A stretch of DNA of 64,000 bases from an uncultured Gammaproteobacteria bacterium (GCA_947259485.1 CAMYLU010000008.1:93858-157857), one strand, 5' to 3'. Shown: positions 9,159 through 18,674, counted from the first letter of the stretch. Notes: generated from the letters alone by a model not told the origin. Translations and numbers: made by a program.

Positions 9159-9800
9159 ATGTCCGACGAGAAAATATCCAGTAATGAAGCCATCGATGCG
9201 GCACTGCACCTCGATGGTGACCCGGAGCACGTTAAACAGTTCTACGAAGACTGGGCCAAAAATTACAATATTGATACCACCGGTTCGGACTACACCGGGC
9301 CCACGATTGCTGCGAAACTGTTACATCAACATTTAGCGGTCAAAGACAGCGAACTGCTCGACGCTGGATGCGGCACCGGGCTGGTTGGTGTCGAGTTACA
9401 GTCACTCGGTTATATCAACGTCGATGGCTTCGACCTCTCAGACTCGATGGTTGAACTGGCCGCCGCGACCGGTGCCTACCGACAGGTGCTAGGCAGTATC
9501 GACATGATGCGAGCCAGCGAAAGTTACCCGGCCGCAAGCTATGATGCGATATTGTCGGTCGGCGTTTTTACTCTTGGACATGTGCCACCCGAGGCGATGC
9601 ATGTATTACTCGGGCTTACCAGGGCAGGTGGACTGCTGGTGATATCGACGCGCACGCATTACTATGACCAGACCAACTTCCAGCAGGTAGTCGACGAACT
9701 CACCACCAGCCAGCAAGCCGAATTGATCCAGCTGATCAAGGATGCACCCTACAACAATGATGGTGATGGCCATTACTGGGTGTTGCGAAAGTCAGGCTGA
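9159..9800 (+). CDS. Class I SAM-dependent methyltransferase
   Basis: This 213-residue protein has a Rossmann-type SAM-binding motif I, LLDAGCGTGLVGVELQSLGY (about residues 67-86). A motif II-like FDLSDSMVELA follows near 93, and YDAILSVGVFTLGHVP near 130. The organisation matches Methyltransf_11/25 enzymes acting on small molecules, but the substrate cannot be inferred. It stands alone, 164 bp after the lipoprotein gene and 110 bp before the GcvT-like operon. Confidence 0.85.
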   Translation: MSDEKISSNEAIDAALHLDGDPEHVKQFYEDWAKNYNIDTTGSDYTGPTIAAKLLHQHLAVKDSELLDAGCGTGLVGVELQSLGYINVDGFDLSDSMVELAAATGAYRQVLGSIDMMRASESYPAASYDAILSVGVFTLGHVPPEAMHVLLGLTRAGGLLVISTRTHYYDQTNFQQVVDELTTSQQAELIQLIKDAPYNNDGDGHYWVLRKSG

Positions 9801-9910
9801 TCCGGTTCTGTCAAAAGAATCTTTTACGATTGAATCCCGGGCAAAGTTTGAGTTAAATAGGCTCGCCTTGCGGGTTCACTTAGCCCCAACGATTAGTGGA
9901 GAAACTTTTC

Positions 9911-11059
9911 ATGCCGTCCAAGCAATTGAATGTCATTAGTCATTGTGCAAAGTCGCCGTGGTTTTCCCGTACCTGGAGTGAAAAAGCGTTTTACACCGAG
10001 TATGCCGGACGACTGGTACTGCAGTCGCTGGGGAATGATACGACCGAGGAATACTGGAAGCTGCGTAAACAGGTTGGCCTGTTTGACGTGCCCGAGCGCC
10101 CGGTCGAAATCAGGGGGCGGGATGCCGTCAAGTTCCTCAATCGTGTGCTAACGCGGCCGGTCGATAAGCTTCGCGTCGGGCGGGGCAGTTACGGGTTGCT
10201 TTGTCACCAGGGCGGTGGTCTCGTCTGTGACGGCATTTTATTCAAACTGGCCGAAGATCATTTTTGGTACGTGCACGCGGATGCCGATGTTTACCTGTGG
10301 CTGGTCGCGCATGCCGTCGACTACGCGGTTGAAATTCACGACCCGCGGTCCTGGGTGCTGCAGGTACAGGGGCCGAAATCGATGGCAGTTCTGGCAAACG
10401 CCTGCGATGGCGGAGCGCCCGAAGAATTTCGTTATTTCAACGTCTTCCAGGGGCGCATGGGTGGACAGAAAGTGCTGGTCAGCCGCACTGGCTGGTCGGC
10501 GGAACTGGGCTTTGAAGTGTATAACATGGATCCCGATGTCGATGGCCCGGCGCTTTGGGATCACCTGATGGTCGCAGGCGCCGACAGCGGTATCGCCGCC
10601 TGCGGGCAGATGTCGATGAACATACGGCGCATCGAAGGCGGCATTCTCAACTATCGCAGCGACATGGACTGGGATACGACACCTTACGACATGGGGCTTG
10701 GCATGTTTGTTGATCTTGAGGGTCACGATTTTACCGGTCGGGATGCCCTGCGCAATGCCAGCAGGGAGCCACGCTTTTGCGGCTTCAAATGCGAGGGTCG
10801 GCAAATCAGGTTTGGTTCTGCAGTACTGATGAATGGTCAGTCGGTTGGCCGTGTGACGGCCTACGAGATTTCGCCTTACCTGGAATGCGGCGTTGGTTTC
10901 GTGTTGCTCGACTCGCCCGAGTATATGGGTGCGACTGGACTCAGTATTATCGATCGGGATGGCGGCGTATGCCCCGTAGAGTTGGTTGAACTGCCTTTTT
11001 ACGATGCTAAGAAGAACATTCCGCGCGGCCTCGAACCGACCGATGGCGGAATCGATTAA
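9911..11059 (+). CDS. GcvT/DmdA-superfamily aminomethyltransferase-like protein
   Basis: This 382-residue protein of the folate-dependent GcvT superfamily resembles DMSP demethylase DmdA and other stand-alone demethylases more than glycine-cleavage T protein. Supporting segments are EYWKLRKQVGLFDVPERPVE, RPVDKLRVGRGSYGLLCHQ, VQGPKSMAVLANA, a GWSAELGFEVYNMD motif and the C-terminal GcvT_C domain. The ATG at 9911 was preferred over GTG 9896 because GGAGA at 9898-9902 is correctly spaced for it. It heads a six-gene run with two SDRs and a flavoprotein trio, so demethylation of an N- or S-methylated compound onto tetrahydrofolate is a reasonable inference. The substrate is unknown. Confidence 0.8.
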   Translation: MPSKQLNVISHCAKSPWFSRTWSEKAFYTEYAGRLVLQSLGNDTTEEYWKLRKQVGLFDVPERPVEIRGRDAVKFLNRVLTRPVDKLRVGRGSYGLLCHQGGGLVCDGILFKLAEDHFWYVHADADVYLWLVAHAVDYAVEIHDPRSWVLQVQGPKSMAVLANACDGGAPEEFRYFNVFQGRMGGQKVLVSRTGWSAELGFEVYNMDPDVDGPALWDHLMVAGADSGIAACGQMSMNIRRIEGGILNYRSDMDWDTTPYDMGLGMFVDLEGHDFTGRDALRNASREPRFCGFKCEGRQIRFGSAVLMNGQSVGRVTAYEISPYLECGVGFVLLDSPEYMGATGLSIIDRDGGVCPVELVELPFYDAKKNIPRGLEPTDGGID

Positions 11060-11076
11060 CAGGAGGAATTGGAAAC

Positions 11077-11829
11077 ATGTCGAATTTTGCAGGAAAAGTT
11101 GCCTTTGTCACCGGCGCCGGTGGCGGCATGGGATTTCAAATCGCCAGTGACCTGATTAACGCCGGTGCCAGCGTGTTGATGTTCGATATCAAACCCGAAC
11201 CCGGGGATATTCCGGGTAGCCCGCAGCAATCGCTTTACCTGCAGGCTGATTTAACCGATGAGCCTGCAGTGACTGCAGCGGTTGCAAAGGCAGTTAAATC
11301 ATTTGGTGGTATCGATTTGCTTGCAAACGTGGCGGGCGCGTTGTGGTTTGACCGAGATAAAAGCGCGCTCGAAATCGACCTGGATGTGTGGGACCAGGTG
11401 ATGGCAATCAACCTGAAAAGCATGGTGCACACCACGCGGCATGTGGTGCCGCAGATGCGCAAACGCGGCGGGGGTGCCATGGTGCATTTTTCGTCGACGC
11501 AATGCATGCGTGGTGATTCGGCGCCCCAGGACGCCTACCAGGCCGCCAAGGCCGGCGTGGTGGCGTTTTCCAAGTCGCTGGCTATTCAGTTGGCAGCTGA
11601 AAACATTCGTTCCAACGTGATTTATCCGGGACCCAGTGAGTCGCCGATGCAGGATCGCTGGAAACAGAATCCCGGTGCCCAGGCCGCCACGGCCAGTGCG
11701 ATACCTTTGGGACGCGTTGGCACGGTCGAAGATATGTCGAATGCCTGCCTGTTTTTACTTTCTGAAAAGGCTTCCTTTATTACCGGCACCGAGTTACTGG
11801 TCGATGGTGGTTTGCAGGCAAAACCGTGA
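11077..11829 (+). CDS. SDR family NAD(P)-dependent oxidoreductase
   Basis: This 250-residue classical short-chain dehydrogenase has the cofactor loop TGAGGGMGF (residues about 11-19), the NVAGA motif near 83 and a serine in HFSSTQCM near 137. It carries the catalytic pair YQAAK (Tyr150-Lys154) and the C-terminal LVDGG signature. The start follows a strong AGGAGGAA. It lies 17 bp after the GcvT-like gene, so it is probably co-transcribed. The substrate is unknown; a hydroxy-acid or amine-derived intermediate of the operon pathway is possible. Confidence 0.9.
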   Translation: MSNFAGKVAFVTGAGGGMGFQIASDLINAGASVLMFDIKPEPGDIPGSPQQSLYLQADLTDEPAVTAAVAKAVKSFGGIDLLANVAGALWFDRDKSALEIDLDVWDQVMAINLKSMVHTTRHVVPQMRKRGGGAMVHFSSTQCMRGDSAPQDAYQAAKAGVVAFSKSLAIQLAAENIRSNVIYPGPSESPMQDRWKQNPGAQAATASAIPLGRVGTVEDMSNACLFLLSEKASFITGTELLVDGGLQAKP

Positions 11830-11890
11830 TTTTACCCCGCGGTTAAAAATTCTGGCATAGTAGGCTTTCGTTTCAGTTTGAGATGAAGCA

Positions 11891-12646
11891 ATGACTTCCA
11901 GAATTTCAATATTGATTACCGGTGCGTCGGGTGGGATAGGCCGCGCGGCCGCTATCGAATGCGCGCAGCGTGGTGCCAGGGTAGGTGTTCACTATAACGG
12001 TAATCGCGAACGCGCCGAGTCAACGCTCGCTGCGCTGGCGGGAGATGGTCACCGGTTGTTTCAATGCGACATTACCGACCCGGCCGCAGCGGAACAACTG
12101 ATCGAAGATGCGAACCAGGTCCTCGATGGCCTCGATGTGCTGGTGAACAATGCCGGCATCTCGCAGCGCCATCAGTTCGACGAGATCGACTATGCCACCT
12201 GGCAGCAAACCTGGCAGCGTATTGTCAACACCAACCTGACTGCAGCGAGTAACCTGTGCTTTTTAGCAGGCAAAAAAATGATTGCTGCCGGTGGCGGACG
12301 AATTGTCAATGTATCGTCGCGCGGGGCATTTCGCGGTGAACCGCTGATGCCCTGGTACGGCGCGTCCAAGGCCGGTATGAATGCAATGGGCCAATCGCTG
12401 GCGCAGGCGCTGGGCCCGAAAGGAGTGTTTGTTTATACCGTCGCGCCCGGCTTTGTCGAGACTGAAATGGCCGCGGCAGTGCTGGCCTCACCCGAAGGTG
12501 ACAATATCAGGAACCAAAGCAGTATCGGTCGGGTGGCGCAACCCGGGGAACTCGGTAAAACGATTGGATTTCTCGCTTTTGAAGCGCCCGAATTCATGAC
12601 CGGTTGCATCGTCGATGTCAACGGCGCGTCCTACCTGCGATCCTGA
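11891..12646 (+). CDS. SDR family oxidoreductase (FabG-like)
   Basis: This 251-residue classical SDR has TGASGGIGRAAAIECA (about residues 10-25), NNAGIS near 89, the catalytic serine in VSSRGAFR near 144 and the YGASKAG pair (Tyr156/Lys160). It is the second SDR of the run and clearly diverged from the preceding one. Its stop codon overlaps the start of the downstream flavoprotein gene by one base, showing tight coupling. The substrate is unassigned. Confidence 0.9.
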   Translation: MTSRISILITGASGGIGRAAAIECAQRGARVGVHYNGNRERAESTLAALAGDGHRLFQCDITDPAAAEQLIEDANQVLDGLDVLVNNAGISQRHQFDEIDYATWQQTWQRIVNTNLTAASNLCFLAGKKMIAAGGGRIVNVSSRGAFRGEPLMPWYGASKAGMNAMGQSLAQALGPKGVFVYTVAPGFVETEMAAAVLASPEGDNIRNQSSIGRVAQPGELGKTIGFLAFEAPEFMTGCIVDVNGASYLRS

Positions 12647-13752
12647 TGGAATACGACTTTATCGTTGCCGGTGGAGGCCTGGTTGGATCATCGATTGCCT
12701 ACGGGCTCGCCCGGCAGAAGCACAAGGTGGCGGTGCTTGACGGTGGTGATCGCTCGTTTCGCGCCTCGCGCGGTAACTTCGGCCTGGTATGGGTGCAGGG
12801 CAAGGGCTGGGATTATGCACCCTACGCGCAATGGACCGGGCAGGCCGCCGACCTGTGGCCACAATTTGTCGCAGAACTTGTCAATGAAACCGGGGTAGAG
12901 ATCGATTACCAGCGTTCAGGCGGCATGCATTTTTGCCTGAACGAGGCAGAGTGGAGTGAACGTGAGCGCGAAATGGAAATGGTTCGTCAACACACGGGCG
13001 GAGCATTTGAATATGAAATGCTGGACCATGATCGACTGCAACAGCAAATTCCACAAATTTCGAATGCGGTTCTGGGCGCGAGCTATTCACCACAGGATGG
13101 TCACGTCAATCCGCTCTGCTTACTGCAGGCTTTGCAGCAAGGTATGGACGCTCACCAGGTGCATTATTACCCCAATCAGTCGATCGATCGAATCGAGGCG
13201 AAGCAGGGTGGTTTTTATACTCACTCCACCGAGGGTACGTTGTCTGCCGAGAAAATCGTACTCTGTGCCGGGCTCGACAATCGGCGCCTCGGTGAAATGC
13301 TGGGCATGGATATTCCCGTCGTCGTCGATCGTGGCCAGATTATGATTACCGAACGTCTGCAGCCTTTTTTGAACCTACCGACGCTGCATGTGCGTCAGAC
13401 AGCGGAAGGTACCGTGCAAATCGGGTATTCCCACGAGGATGTGGGCCTCGACGACGGTACCAGTCCGTCGGTATTAAAAAACATAGCCCGGCGCGCGGTG
13501 TTAATGTTTCCGTTCCTGGCGCGCGTGCAACTGGTGCGCGCCTGGGGCGCACTGCGGATCATGACGCCGGACCATAACCCGATATACCAGCAATCTGCAG
13601 ACTGTCCGGGTGCGTTTACCGTCACCTGTCATAGCGGCGTCACCCTTGCCGCAATGCACGCTGGCCCGGTTGCTGAATGGATAGGCGGTAGCAGTCATCT
13701 TGATCTTATCAACCAGTTCAGTACAGACCGGTTCAATGTTTCGCCGGGTTGA
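12646..13752 (+). CDS. DAO-family FAD oxidoreductase, catalytic (beta) subunit of an HcnC-like dehydrogenase
   Basis: This 368-residue protein has the dinucleotide-binding motif FIVAGGGLVGSSIAYGLA at residues 4-21, an ADP-binding acidic end VAVLDGG, and DAO-family segments such as GHVNPLCLLQAL and a C-terminal TVTCHSGVTLAAMHAG. It resembles the catalytic subunit of hydrogen-cyanide-synthase-like, D-hydroxyproline or opine dehydrogenases. Those work as heteromers with a small 2Fe-2S subunit and a FAD/2Fe-2S subunit, and both follow here in the same order with overlapping ends. It probably oxidises an amino acid or secondary amine and passes electrons to the chain; the substrate is not determined. 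Start ATG 12646 overlaps the SDR stop. Confidence 0.85.
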   Translation: MEYDFIVAGGGLVGSSIAYGLARQKHKVAVLDGGDRSFRASRGNFGLVWVQGKGWDYAPYAQWTGQAADLWPQFVAELVNETGVEIDYQRSGGMHFCLNEAEWSEREREMEMVRQHTGGAFEYEMLDHDRLQQQIPQISNAVLGASYSPQDGHVNPLCLLQALQQGMDAHQVHYYPNQSIDRIEAKQGGFYTHSTEGTLSAEKIVLCAGLDNRRLGEMLGMDIPVVVDRGQIMITERLQPFLNLPTLHVRQTAEGTVQIGYSHEDVGLDDGTSPSVLKNIARRAVLMFPFLARVQLVRAWGALRIMTPDHNPIYQQSADCPGAFTVTCHSGVTLAAMHAGPVAEWIGGSSHLDLINQFSTDRFNVSPG

Positions 13753-14038
13753 TGAAACCAGTGTCGATACGCTTAAGCTGCGTATCGAGGATCGTGAGTA
13801 CGCAGTTCCGGTCGGTATTTCGGTTGCCGCGGCGGTTTTGCTGTGTGGCTTTAACAAGGTGCGCAATACCCCCGTCACCGATTCTCCGCGATTACCCTAT
13901 TGCATGATGGGCATTTGTTTCGATTGCCTGATGACCATCGACGGGATTCCCAACCAGCAGGCCTGCCAGCTCGAGGTTCGAGAAAACATGAAAATCGAGG
14001 TTCAGCAGGGTGCGGCAGAACTGCTGCAACAAAGATGA
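13736..14038 (+). CDS. Small (2Fe-2S)-binding subunit, HcnA-like
   Basis: This 100-residue ferredoxin-like protein has the cysteine pattern PYCMMGICFDCLMTIDG plus a later QAC (Cys-x4-Cys-x2-Cys then Cys). This matches the Fer2_4 domain of HcnA, sarcosine oxidase alpha N-terminus and related subunits. The ATG at 13736 overlaps the end of the catalytic flavoprotein gene, and its stop overlaps the next start (ATGA). This is the expected arrangement for subunits made in fixed ratio. Confidence 0.88.
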   Translation: MFRRVDETSVDTLKLRIEDREYAVPVGISVAAAVLLCGFNKVRNTPVTDSPRLPYCMMGICFDCLMTIDGIPNQQACQLEVRENMKIEVQQGAAELLQQR

Positions 14039-15426
14039 AGGACAATTACCAGTTACTCGTAATCGGTGCCGGGCCGGCGGGTCTCGCCGCGGCCGCCGAT
14101 GCTGCCCGCCTTGGTCTGGATGTTGCCCTGGTGGATGAGCAAATGGCGCCGGGTGGACAAATCTACCGTAATGTTGGATCACCTCGGGAACCTGTCAGGC
14201 CTTACCTGGGGAAAGACTACCTGTGGGGTAAGCCGCTGGTAGCAGAGTTTCTGCAAAGTGGCGCGGCCTACATCAACAATGCATCGGTATGGTATCTCGA
14301 TGAGCGCCTGGAGACTGGTATGCTGATTGATGGCGCCAGCCATTTCATCACCGCGGAGCGATTGCTTCTGGCCACTGGCGCCCAGGAAAGGCCCATGCCA
14401 TTGCCCGGATGGCAGCTGCCTGGTGTTATGACAGCAGGCGCGGGACAGATTCTACTCAAATCCGCGGCGATGATTCCCAGTGGACGGGTAGTGCTGGCGG
14501 GGAGCGGTCCATTACTGCTGCTAATAGCCTGGCAGTACCTGCAGGTTGGGGTAAAAATTGGCGCAATTATTGATACCACGCCACGTTCAGGTTTTTCCGA
14601 GGTACTACCTTGCCTGCCCCGTGCGCTAGCGGCTTTTGACTACCTGCTCAAGGGTCTGTCATTCATACTCGCCATCAAAAAGGCGGGGATACCCGTTTAT
14701 AGAGCGGTGGCTGATCTGCGCGCCGAAGGCCATGAAGCGCTGGAGTCGGTGAGTTTTACTACAGGCCAGGGCGATGGTAATAAAAGAACAGAAATCAACA
14801 TCGAAGCCGAGACCTTGTTATTGCACCAGGGTGTGATCCCAAATTTACGCCTGCCGCTGGCCGCCGGCTGTGAGCTTGAATGGGATGCGCTGCAGCAAAG
14901 TTGGAAAACAGTCAAAGATATATGGGGTCAGAGTAGTGTTGACCAGGTGCTGGTGGCAGGGGATTGCGCGAGTATTGTCGGTGCCCGTGCAGGCGAGTTG
15001 CAGGGCAGGTTATGCGCCTTACAGGCCGCCCATCAATTAAACAGGATCGATCTGCAACAGCGTGATAGAGCGGCGACTCGGATAAAACGTTCGCTACAAA
15101 GACATCTTTCGATCCGACCTTTTCTGGACACGCTGTATCCGCCGGCAAAGGCCTACCAAGTGCCCGATGATGAAACACTGGTGTGTCGCTGCGAGGAAGT
15201 CAATGCCGGACAAATACGCGAGGCCGCACGCATGGGTTGCGTCGGACCCAACCAGGTGAAAGCCTTTACCCGCTGTGGTATGGGCCCTTGCCAGGGGTAT
15301 CTATGCGGCAGCACGGTATCGGCATTGATCGCAGACGAAACGGGTGCTTCGATGGAACAGGTTGGATATTTCCGGGTGCGGCCACCCTTCAAGCCGATCA
15401 CACTCGGTGAACTTGCGAATACCTAG
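14035..15426 (+). CDS. FAD/NAD(P)-dependent oxidoreductase with BFD-like 2Fe-2S domain, HcnB-like
   Basis: This 463-residue protein begins LLVIGAGPAGLAAAADAARL (FAD site) and carries a second nucleotide-binding region (GRVVLAGSGPLLLLIAW, about 150). The C-terminal cysteine-rich BFD-like domain reads CRCEEVNAGQIREAARMG, then FTRCGMGPCQGYLC. This is the architecture of HcnB and of the alpha subunit of octopine/nopaline and D-hydroxyproline dehydrogenases. It starts at the ATGA overlap with the small 2Fe-2S gene. With the two preceding genes it completes a heterotrimeric dehydrogenase. Its electron acceptor is probably the quinone pool or ETF (inference). Confidence 0.9.
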   Translation: MKDNYQLLVIGAGPAGLAAAADAARLGLDVALVDEQMAPGGQIYRNVGSPREPVRPYLGKDYLWGKPLVAEFLQSGAAYINNASVWYLDERLETGMLIDGASHFITAERLLLATGAQERPMPLPGWQLPGVMTAGAGQILLKSAAMIPSGRVVLAGSGPLLLLIAWQYLQVGVKIGAIIDTTPRSGFSEVLPCLPRALAAFDYLLKGLSFILAIKKAGIPVYRAVADLRAEGHEALESVSFTTGQGDGNKRTEINIEAETLLLHQGVIPNLRLPLAAGCELEWDALQQSWKTVKDIWGQSSVDQVLVAGDCASIVGARAGELQGRLCALQAAHQLNRIDLQQRDRAATRIKRSLQRHLSIRPFLDTLYPPAKAYQVPDDETLVCRCEEVNAGQIREAARMGCVGPNQVKAFTRCGMGPCQGYLCGSTVSALIADETGASMEQVGYFRVRPPFKPITLGELANT

Positions 15427-15557
15427 CGGTATTTATCCGGACCGAGCGTCAAAGTAACAGATGGGCCAGGCTACAACAGCAATCTGTAACAGCAGGACGT
15501 TCAGAAGCGGGAAAATTGTTTGGTGATCAAGCCCTGAACATGCCACACTAATTCACT

Positions 15558-16979
15558 ATGGAAGGCACCGTATCACTGCCGTTCTGGTTGTTTATCCTGC
15601 TGCTGGTTACCGCCTTGTTGCTGGTGCTGGATCGGATCCTGTTACCGGGATTTCGCTGGTATTTGCGGCGTCGCGTTAATCGCGTTATCGAGGAAGTTAA
15701 TACCCGACTCGATATCGAGATCAGGCCTTTTCAGCTGACGCGCAAGCAGGCGTTGATTGACCAGCTGGTATTCGATGACAAGGTGGTTGCCGCGATGAAG
15801 GAATACGCTACCGAACACAATATGCCGAAGGAGGTGGTGCAGGAGAAAGTTTTCCGCTACGCCAATGAAATTGCGCCTTCGTTCAATGCTTACATTTATT
15901 TCCGCTTCGGTTACTGGCTTGCCAAAACGCTGGGGCGCATGCTCTACCGGGTGCGGGTAGGATTTCATGACGAGGGCGAACTGTCACAAGTTGATCCGAA
16001 CGCAAGCGTCGTATTTGTCATGAATCATCGCAGCAACATGGATTACGTGCTGGTTTCATTCCTGGTTGCTGAAAAAACAGCCTTGTCCTATGCAGTCGGT
16101 GAATGGGCCAGAATCTGGCCGCTGCAGTCGCTGATAAAATCGATGGGTGCCTTTTTTGTACGCCGTAACTCGCGTAACCCGCTCTATCGACGAGTGCTGG
16201 AGCGTTACGTGAATCTTGCCACGCGCGCCGGTGTATGCCAGGCAGTGTTCCTCGAGGGAGGATTGACGCGCGATGGAGCACTGCGCGAGCCCAGGCAGGG
16301 TTTTCTCGATTACATGCTGCGCGACTATCGCCCCGGCAATGATCGCGACGTTGTTTTCGTGCCAGTGGGCATCAATTACGATCGCGTGCTGGAAGACATG
16401 AGCCTGGTACGAAAGCTTGATCCCGAGGTTGAATCCAGAAGCCCATGGTTCGTTATTAAAACGAGTTTTAGATTTGGTTTGAAAACACTTTTAATGAGTC
16501 GCAAAAAACGCTGGCTTAGGTTTGGCTATGCCAGTGTCAATTTTGGTAAGCCGGTATCGGTTTTTGAGTATTGCCAACAGCACAGCGTCAACCTGTCTGA
16601 ACTGGAGCAGGAAAGGCGGTTTCAGCACATCGAAGAGCTCAGTCACCAGTTGATGGATGAAATCGCCGACGTGGTGCCGGTGTTACCGGTTGCGTTAATG
16701 AGTGAAGTGGTACTCGCCAGTCAATCAGACTGGCTCAGCGAACTGGGTGTCAAGACGGCAGCCGTTACGCGCATCGAGGATTTGCATGCCCGGGGTGCGC
16801 CGATAAGAATTTCGGCTAGCGCCTGCGAGGATGTGTTGACGGCGGCACTTTCAATGCTCGAAGGACGCGGGTTCATCGAACGCAAGAATGGCCTCATTCG
16901 AGCCAGGCCGGAGGCACTGGATTTGCTGAATTATTACGCGAACTCAATCAAACAATGGCAAACAGGAGCATCGTCTTGA
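15558..16979 (+). CDS. PlsB-like 1-acyltransferase (glycerol-phosphate acyltransferase superfamily)
   Basis: This 473-residue membrane-associated acyltransferase has an N-terminal hydrophobic helix (residues 5-30). It then shows the PlsB-type motifs in order: block I FVMNHRSNMDYVLVS (the HX4D catalytic motif), block II-like SMGAFFVRRNSRNPLYRRV, block III FLEGGLTRDGALREP and block IV VFVPVGINYDRVLED. It is much shorter than E. coli PlsB (about 800 residues), lacking most of the N-terminal domain. It may be a second acyltransferase for sn-glycerol-3-phosphate or a lysophospholipid. It stands alone between the flavoprotein operon and the cytochrome pair. Confidence 0.85.
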   Translation: MEGTVSLPFWLFILLLVTALLLVLDRILLPGFRWYLRRRVNRVIEEVNTRLDIEIRPFQLTRKQALIDQLVFDDKVVAAMKEYATEHNMPKEVVQEKVFRYANEIAPSFNAYIYFRFGYWLAKTLGRMLYRVRVGFHDEGELSQVDPNASVVFVMNHRSNMDYVLVSFLVAEKTALSYAVGEWARIWPLQSLIKSMGAFFVRRNSRNPLYRRVLERYVNLATRAGVCQAVFLEGGLTRDGALREPRQGFLDYMLRDYRPGNDRDVVFVPVGINYDRVLEDMSLVRKLDPEVESRSPWFVIKTSFRFGLKTLLMSRKKRWLRFGYASVNFGKPVSVFEYCQQHSVNLSELEQERRFQHIEELSHQLMDEIADVVPVLPVALMSEVVLASQSDWLSELGVKTAAVTRIEDLHARGAPIRISASACEDVLTAALSMLEGRGFIERKNGLIRARPEALDLLNYYANSIKQWQTGASS

Positions 16980-17062
16980 GCTGGATGTTGATTGGAGGTT
17001 AATCGCCATGATCGTTTTGTTCCTGGATTGACAGGTTGACCTCAATGAATCCCCTGCAGCCT

Positions 17063-17947
17063 TTAACGGCTGACGCGGTTTTCGATTGGCGGCAAGGCAA
17101 GAATATAATCGATCAGTACCTCGCGATCTCCAGCTGTCAGGTGGCGCAATTCTGAAATCACCTGATCCATCGTTCCGGCGGTGTACTCGCCGTTCGGAAG
17201 CTCGCCGAATTGCAAAAAAAGCTCTAAGTCAGCCCGACTCCAGTCACCGATGCCGGTACCCTTGTGAGGCGTAATATTGGGTACCAGTTCGTCTTCCGGT
17301 CCCTGGGCGTTACCAGCGTATGCCAGGTCTAACTGTAGTGCGCCAAACAGGTTACGTGGAGTGTGACATTCCCCACAGTGTGCCATAGCTTCGGCAATGT
17401 AAGCACCCTGGTTCCATTGTTGGTTCTGGTCGGAACGCTGCTGGAATTCGCCGGGACTGAAGAATAGCCATTTCCAGACCAGGGCTGCCACCCGCCAGCG
17501 TAGAAACAATACCAGGTCATGGTCGCGATTGGTTTGCTCGGACGCCGGTAGCGATAAAAGGTATGCATGCAGGGCGCGTATGTCTTCGGCCACCATGCGG
17601 GTGTAGGAAGTGTAAGGAAAGGCTGGATAATAATTTCTGCCTTGCGGTGACACCCCATGGTGTAATGCGCGTTGCAAATCGTCAGCACTCCATGCGCCAA
17701 TACCTGCCGTTTTGTGTGAAGTTATATTCGGGGAATAGAAGGTACCAAAAGGTGTTACCAGCGGTCGCCCACCCGCAAGGGGAACGCCATTTTCGGCGGT
17801 ATGACAGTTGCCACAACCACTGATCTTGAATACGTATTCCCCGCGCTCTAGTAATGGGCTGTCCGACTGTGTCTGCGCGCTAGTCCATGATGGTAATGTG
17901 GCGAGCAGCAGGCCTACAACAGCAAGTAAATGCGGTACCGGGATCAT
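17063..17947 (-). CDS. Periplasmic diheme cytochrome c
   Basis: This 294-residue protein has a clean signal peptide from ATG 17947 (MIPVPHLLAVVGLLLATLP); an in-frame TTG at 17983 is less likely. There are two heme-binding motifs, CGNCH near residue 46 and CGECH near 193, each with a downstream PNIT segment (FYSPNITSHKTAGIGAWS, LVPNITPHKGTGIGDWS). These are typical of the cytochrome subunit of membrane-bound alcohol/gluconate or related dehydrogenases. No dehydrogenase partner is adjacent. A cytochrome c'-like gene lies upstream on the same strand. Confidence 0.88.
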   Translation of the reverse strand: MIPVPHLLAVVGLLLATLPSWTSAQTQSDSPLLERGEYVFKISGCGNCHTAENGVPLAGGRPLVTPFGTFYSPNITSHKTAGIGAWSADDLQRALHHGVSPQGRNYYPAFPYTSYTRMVAEDIRALHAYLLSLPASEQTNRDHDLVLFLRWRVAALVWKWLFFSPGEFQQRSDQNQQWNQGAYIAEAMAHCGECHTPRNLFGALQLDLAYAGNAQGPEDELVPNITPHKGTGIGDWSRADLELFLQFGELPNGEYTAGTMDQVISELRHLTAGDREVLIDYILALPPIENRVSR

Positions 17948-18149
17948 GGTTGTTTCATAGGCAGCAGTTTGTCGAATCGTCAACGAGCGGGAATTCGGTA
18001 TAGAGATACCGCGGGGTCGTGTCGAATAACATGAATCGGTGCGGGTTCTACCTGAGTGCGACCACCGGTAGCGATAGCCGGTGCCGCAGGCCGGTCACCG
18101 GGTCGCAGATTTTTGTTACGCTGAAATCCTTCCAGGTTGTTCCTGTTGG

Positions 18150-18617
18150 TTATTGCTTCTCGCGAAAATCGTCGTGACATCCCTTGCAGGAATTGCCAAC
18201 CGGGCCAATTTTGGACTTTAGGGCATCGACACCATTACCAGCTTCGGCAGCAAGCTCGTTTACTGCTATAGCGTATTTTTTCCCGTATTCACTAATCTCC
18301 GGATAAGTCGTCCAGATTTTCGGCAGGGCAGTCGTATCGCCCATGTAATTGTCAATGTCGGAACCCTGTGCCCAGGCACGGCCGTTATCGAGGTCAAGCA
18401 ATAATTTCAGATTTCCGGCAAGTTTTTTTGCCATTTCAGCGTCGTAATCGATTTGACCCTTGGCCATGCCGAACAGCGGTCCGACGTTAAATGCGCGTAG
18501 CTGCATTTCTCCCTGGCGCGCCTTGATGGCTTTTTTAAGCGGATCCTGTGCGGCTATGCTGGGTGCGGTTAATGTCAGTCCGATGATCATTAAACAGAGT
18601 CGGGAAGCGATTCTCAT
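18150..18617 (-). CDS. Cytochrome c' family (class II) protein
   Basis: This 155-residue protein has a signal peptide cleaved near SIAAQDP and a single heme motif CKGCHDDFREK at the extreme C-terminus. That is the placement of class II cytochromes c', whose four-helix bundle is supported by the helical body. Such proteins bind NO or act as electron carriers. It is divergent from the LysR-type gene. It lies about 200 bp upstream of the diheme cytochrome c gene and is probably part of the same unit. Confidence 0.85.
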   Translation of the reverse strand: MRIASRLCLMIIGLTLTAPSIAAQDPLKKAIKARQGEMQLRAFNVGPLFGMAKGQIDYDAEMAKKLAGNLKLLLDLDNGRAWAQGSDIDNYMGDTTALPKIWTTYPEISEYGKKYAIAVNELAAEAGNGVDALKSKIGPVGNSCKGCHDDFREKQ

Positions 18618-18674
18618 GTTGTGTCTCCTGGTTTTCGTCGTTGCAGTATCGAATACGCATTATAAGCTGTCATA

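Noticed and set aside
17980..18180. 66-residue reverse-strand frame between the two cytochrome genes
   Set aside because: It overlaps the cytochrome c' end, has no ribosome-binding site or motif, and its composition looks non-coding.
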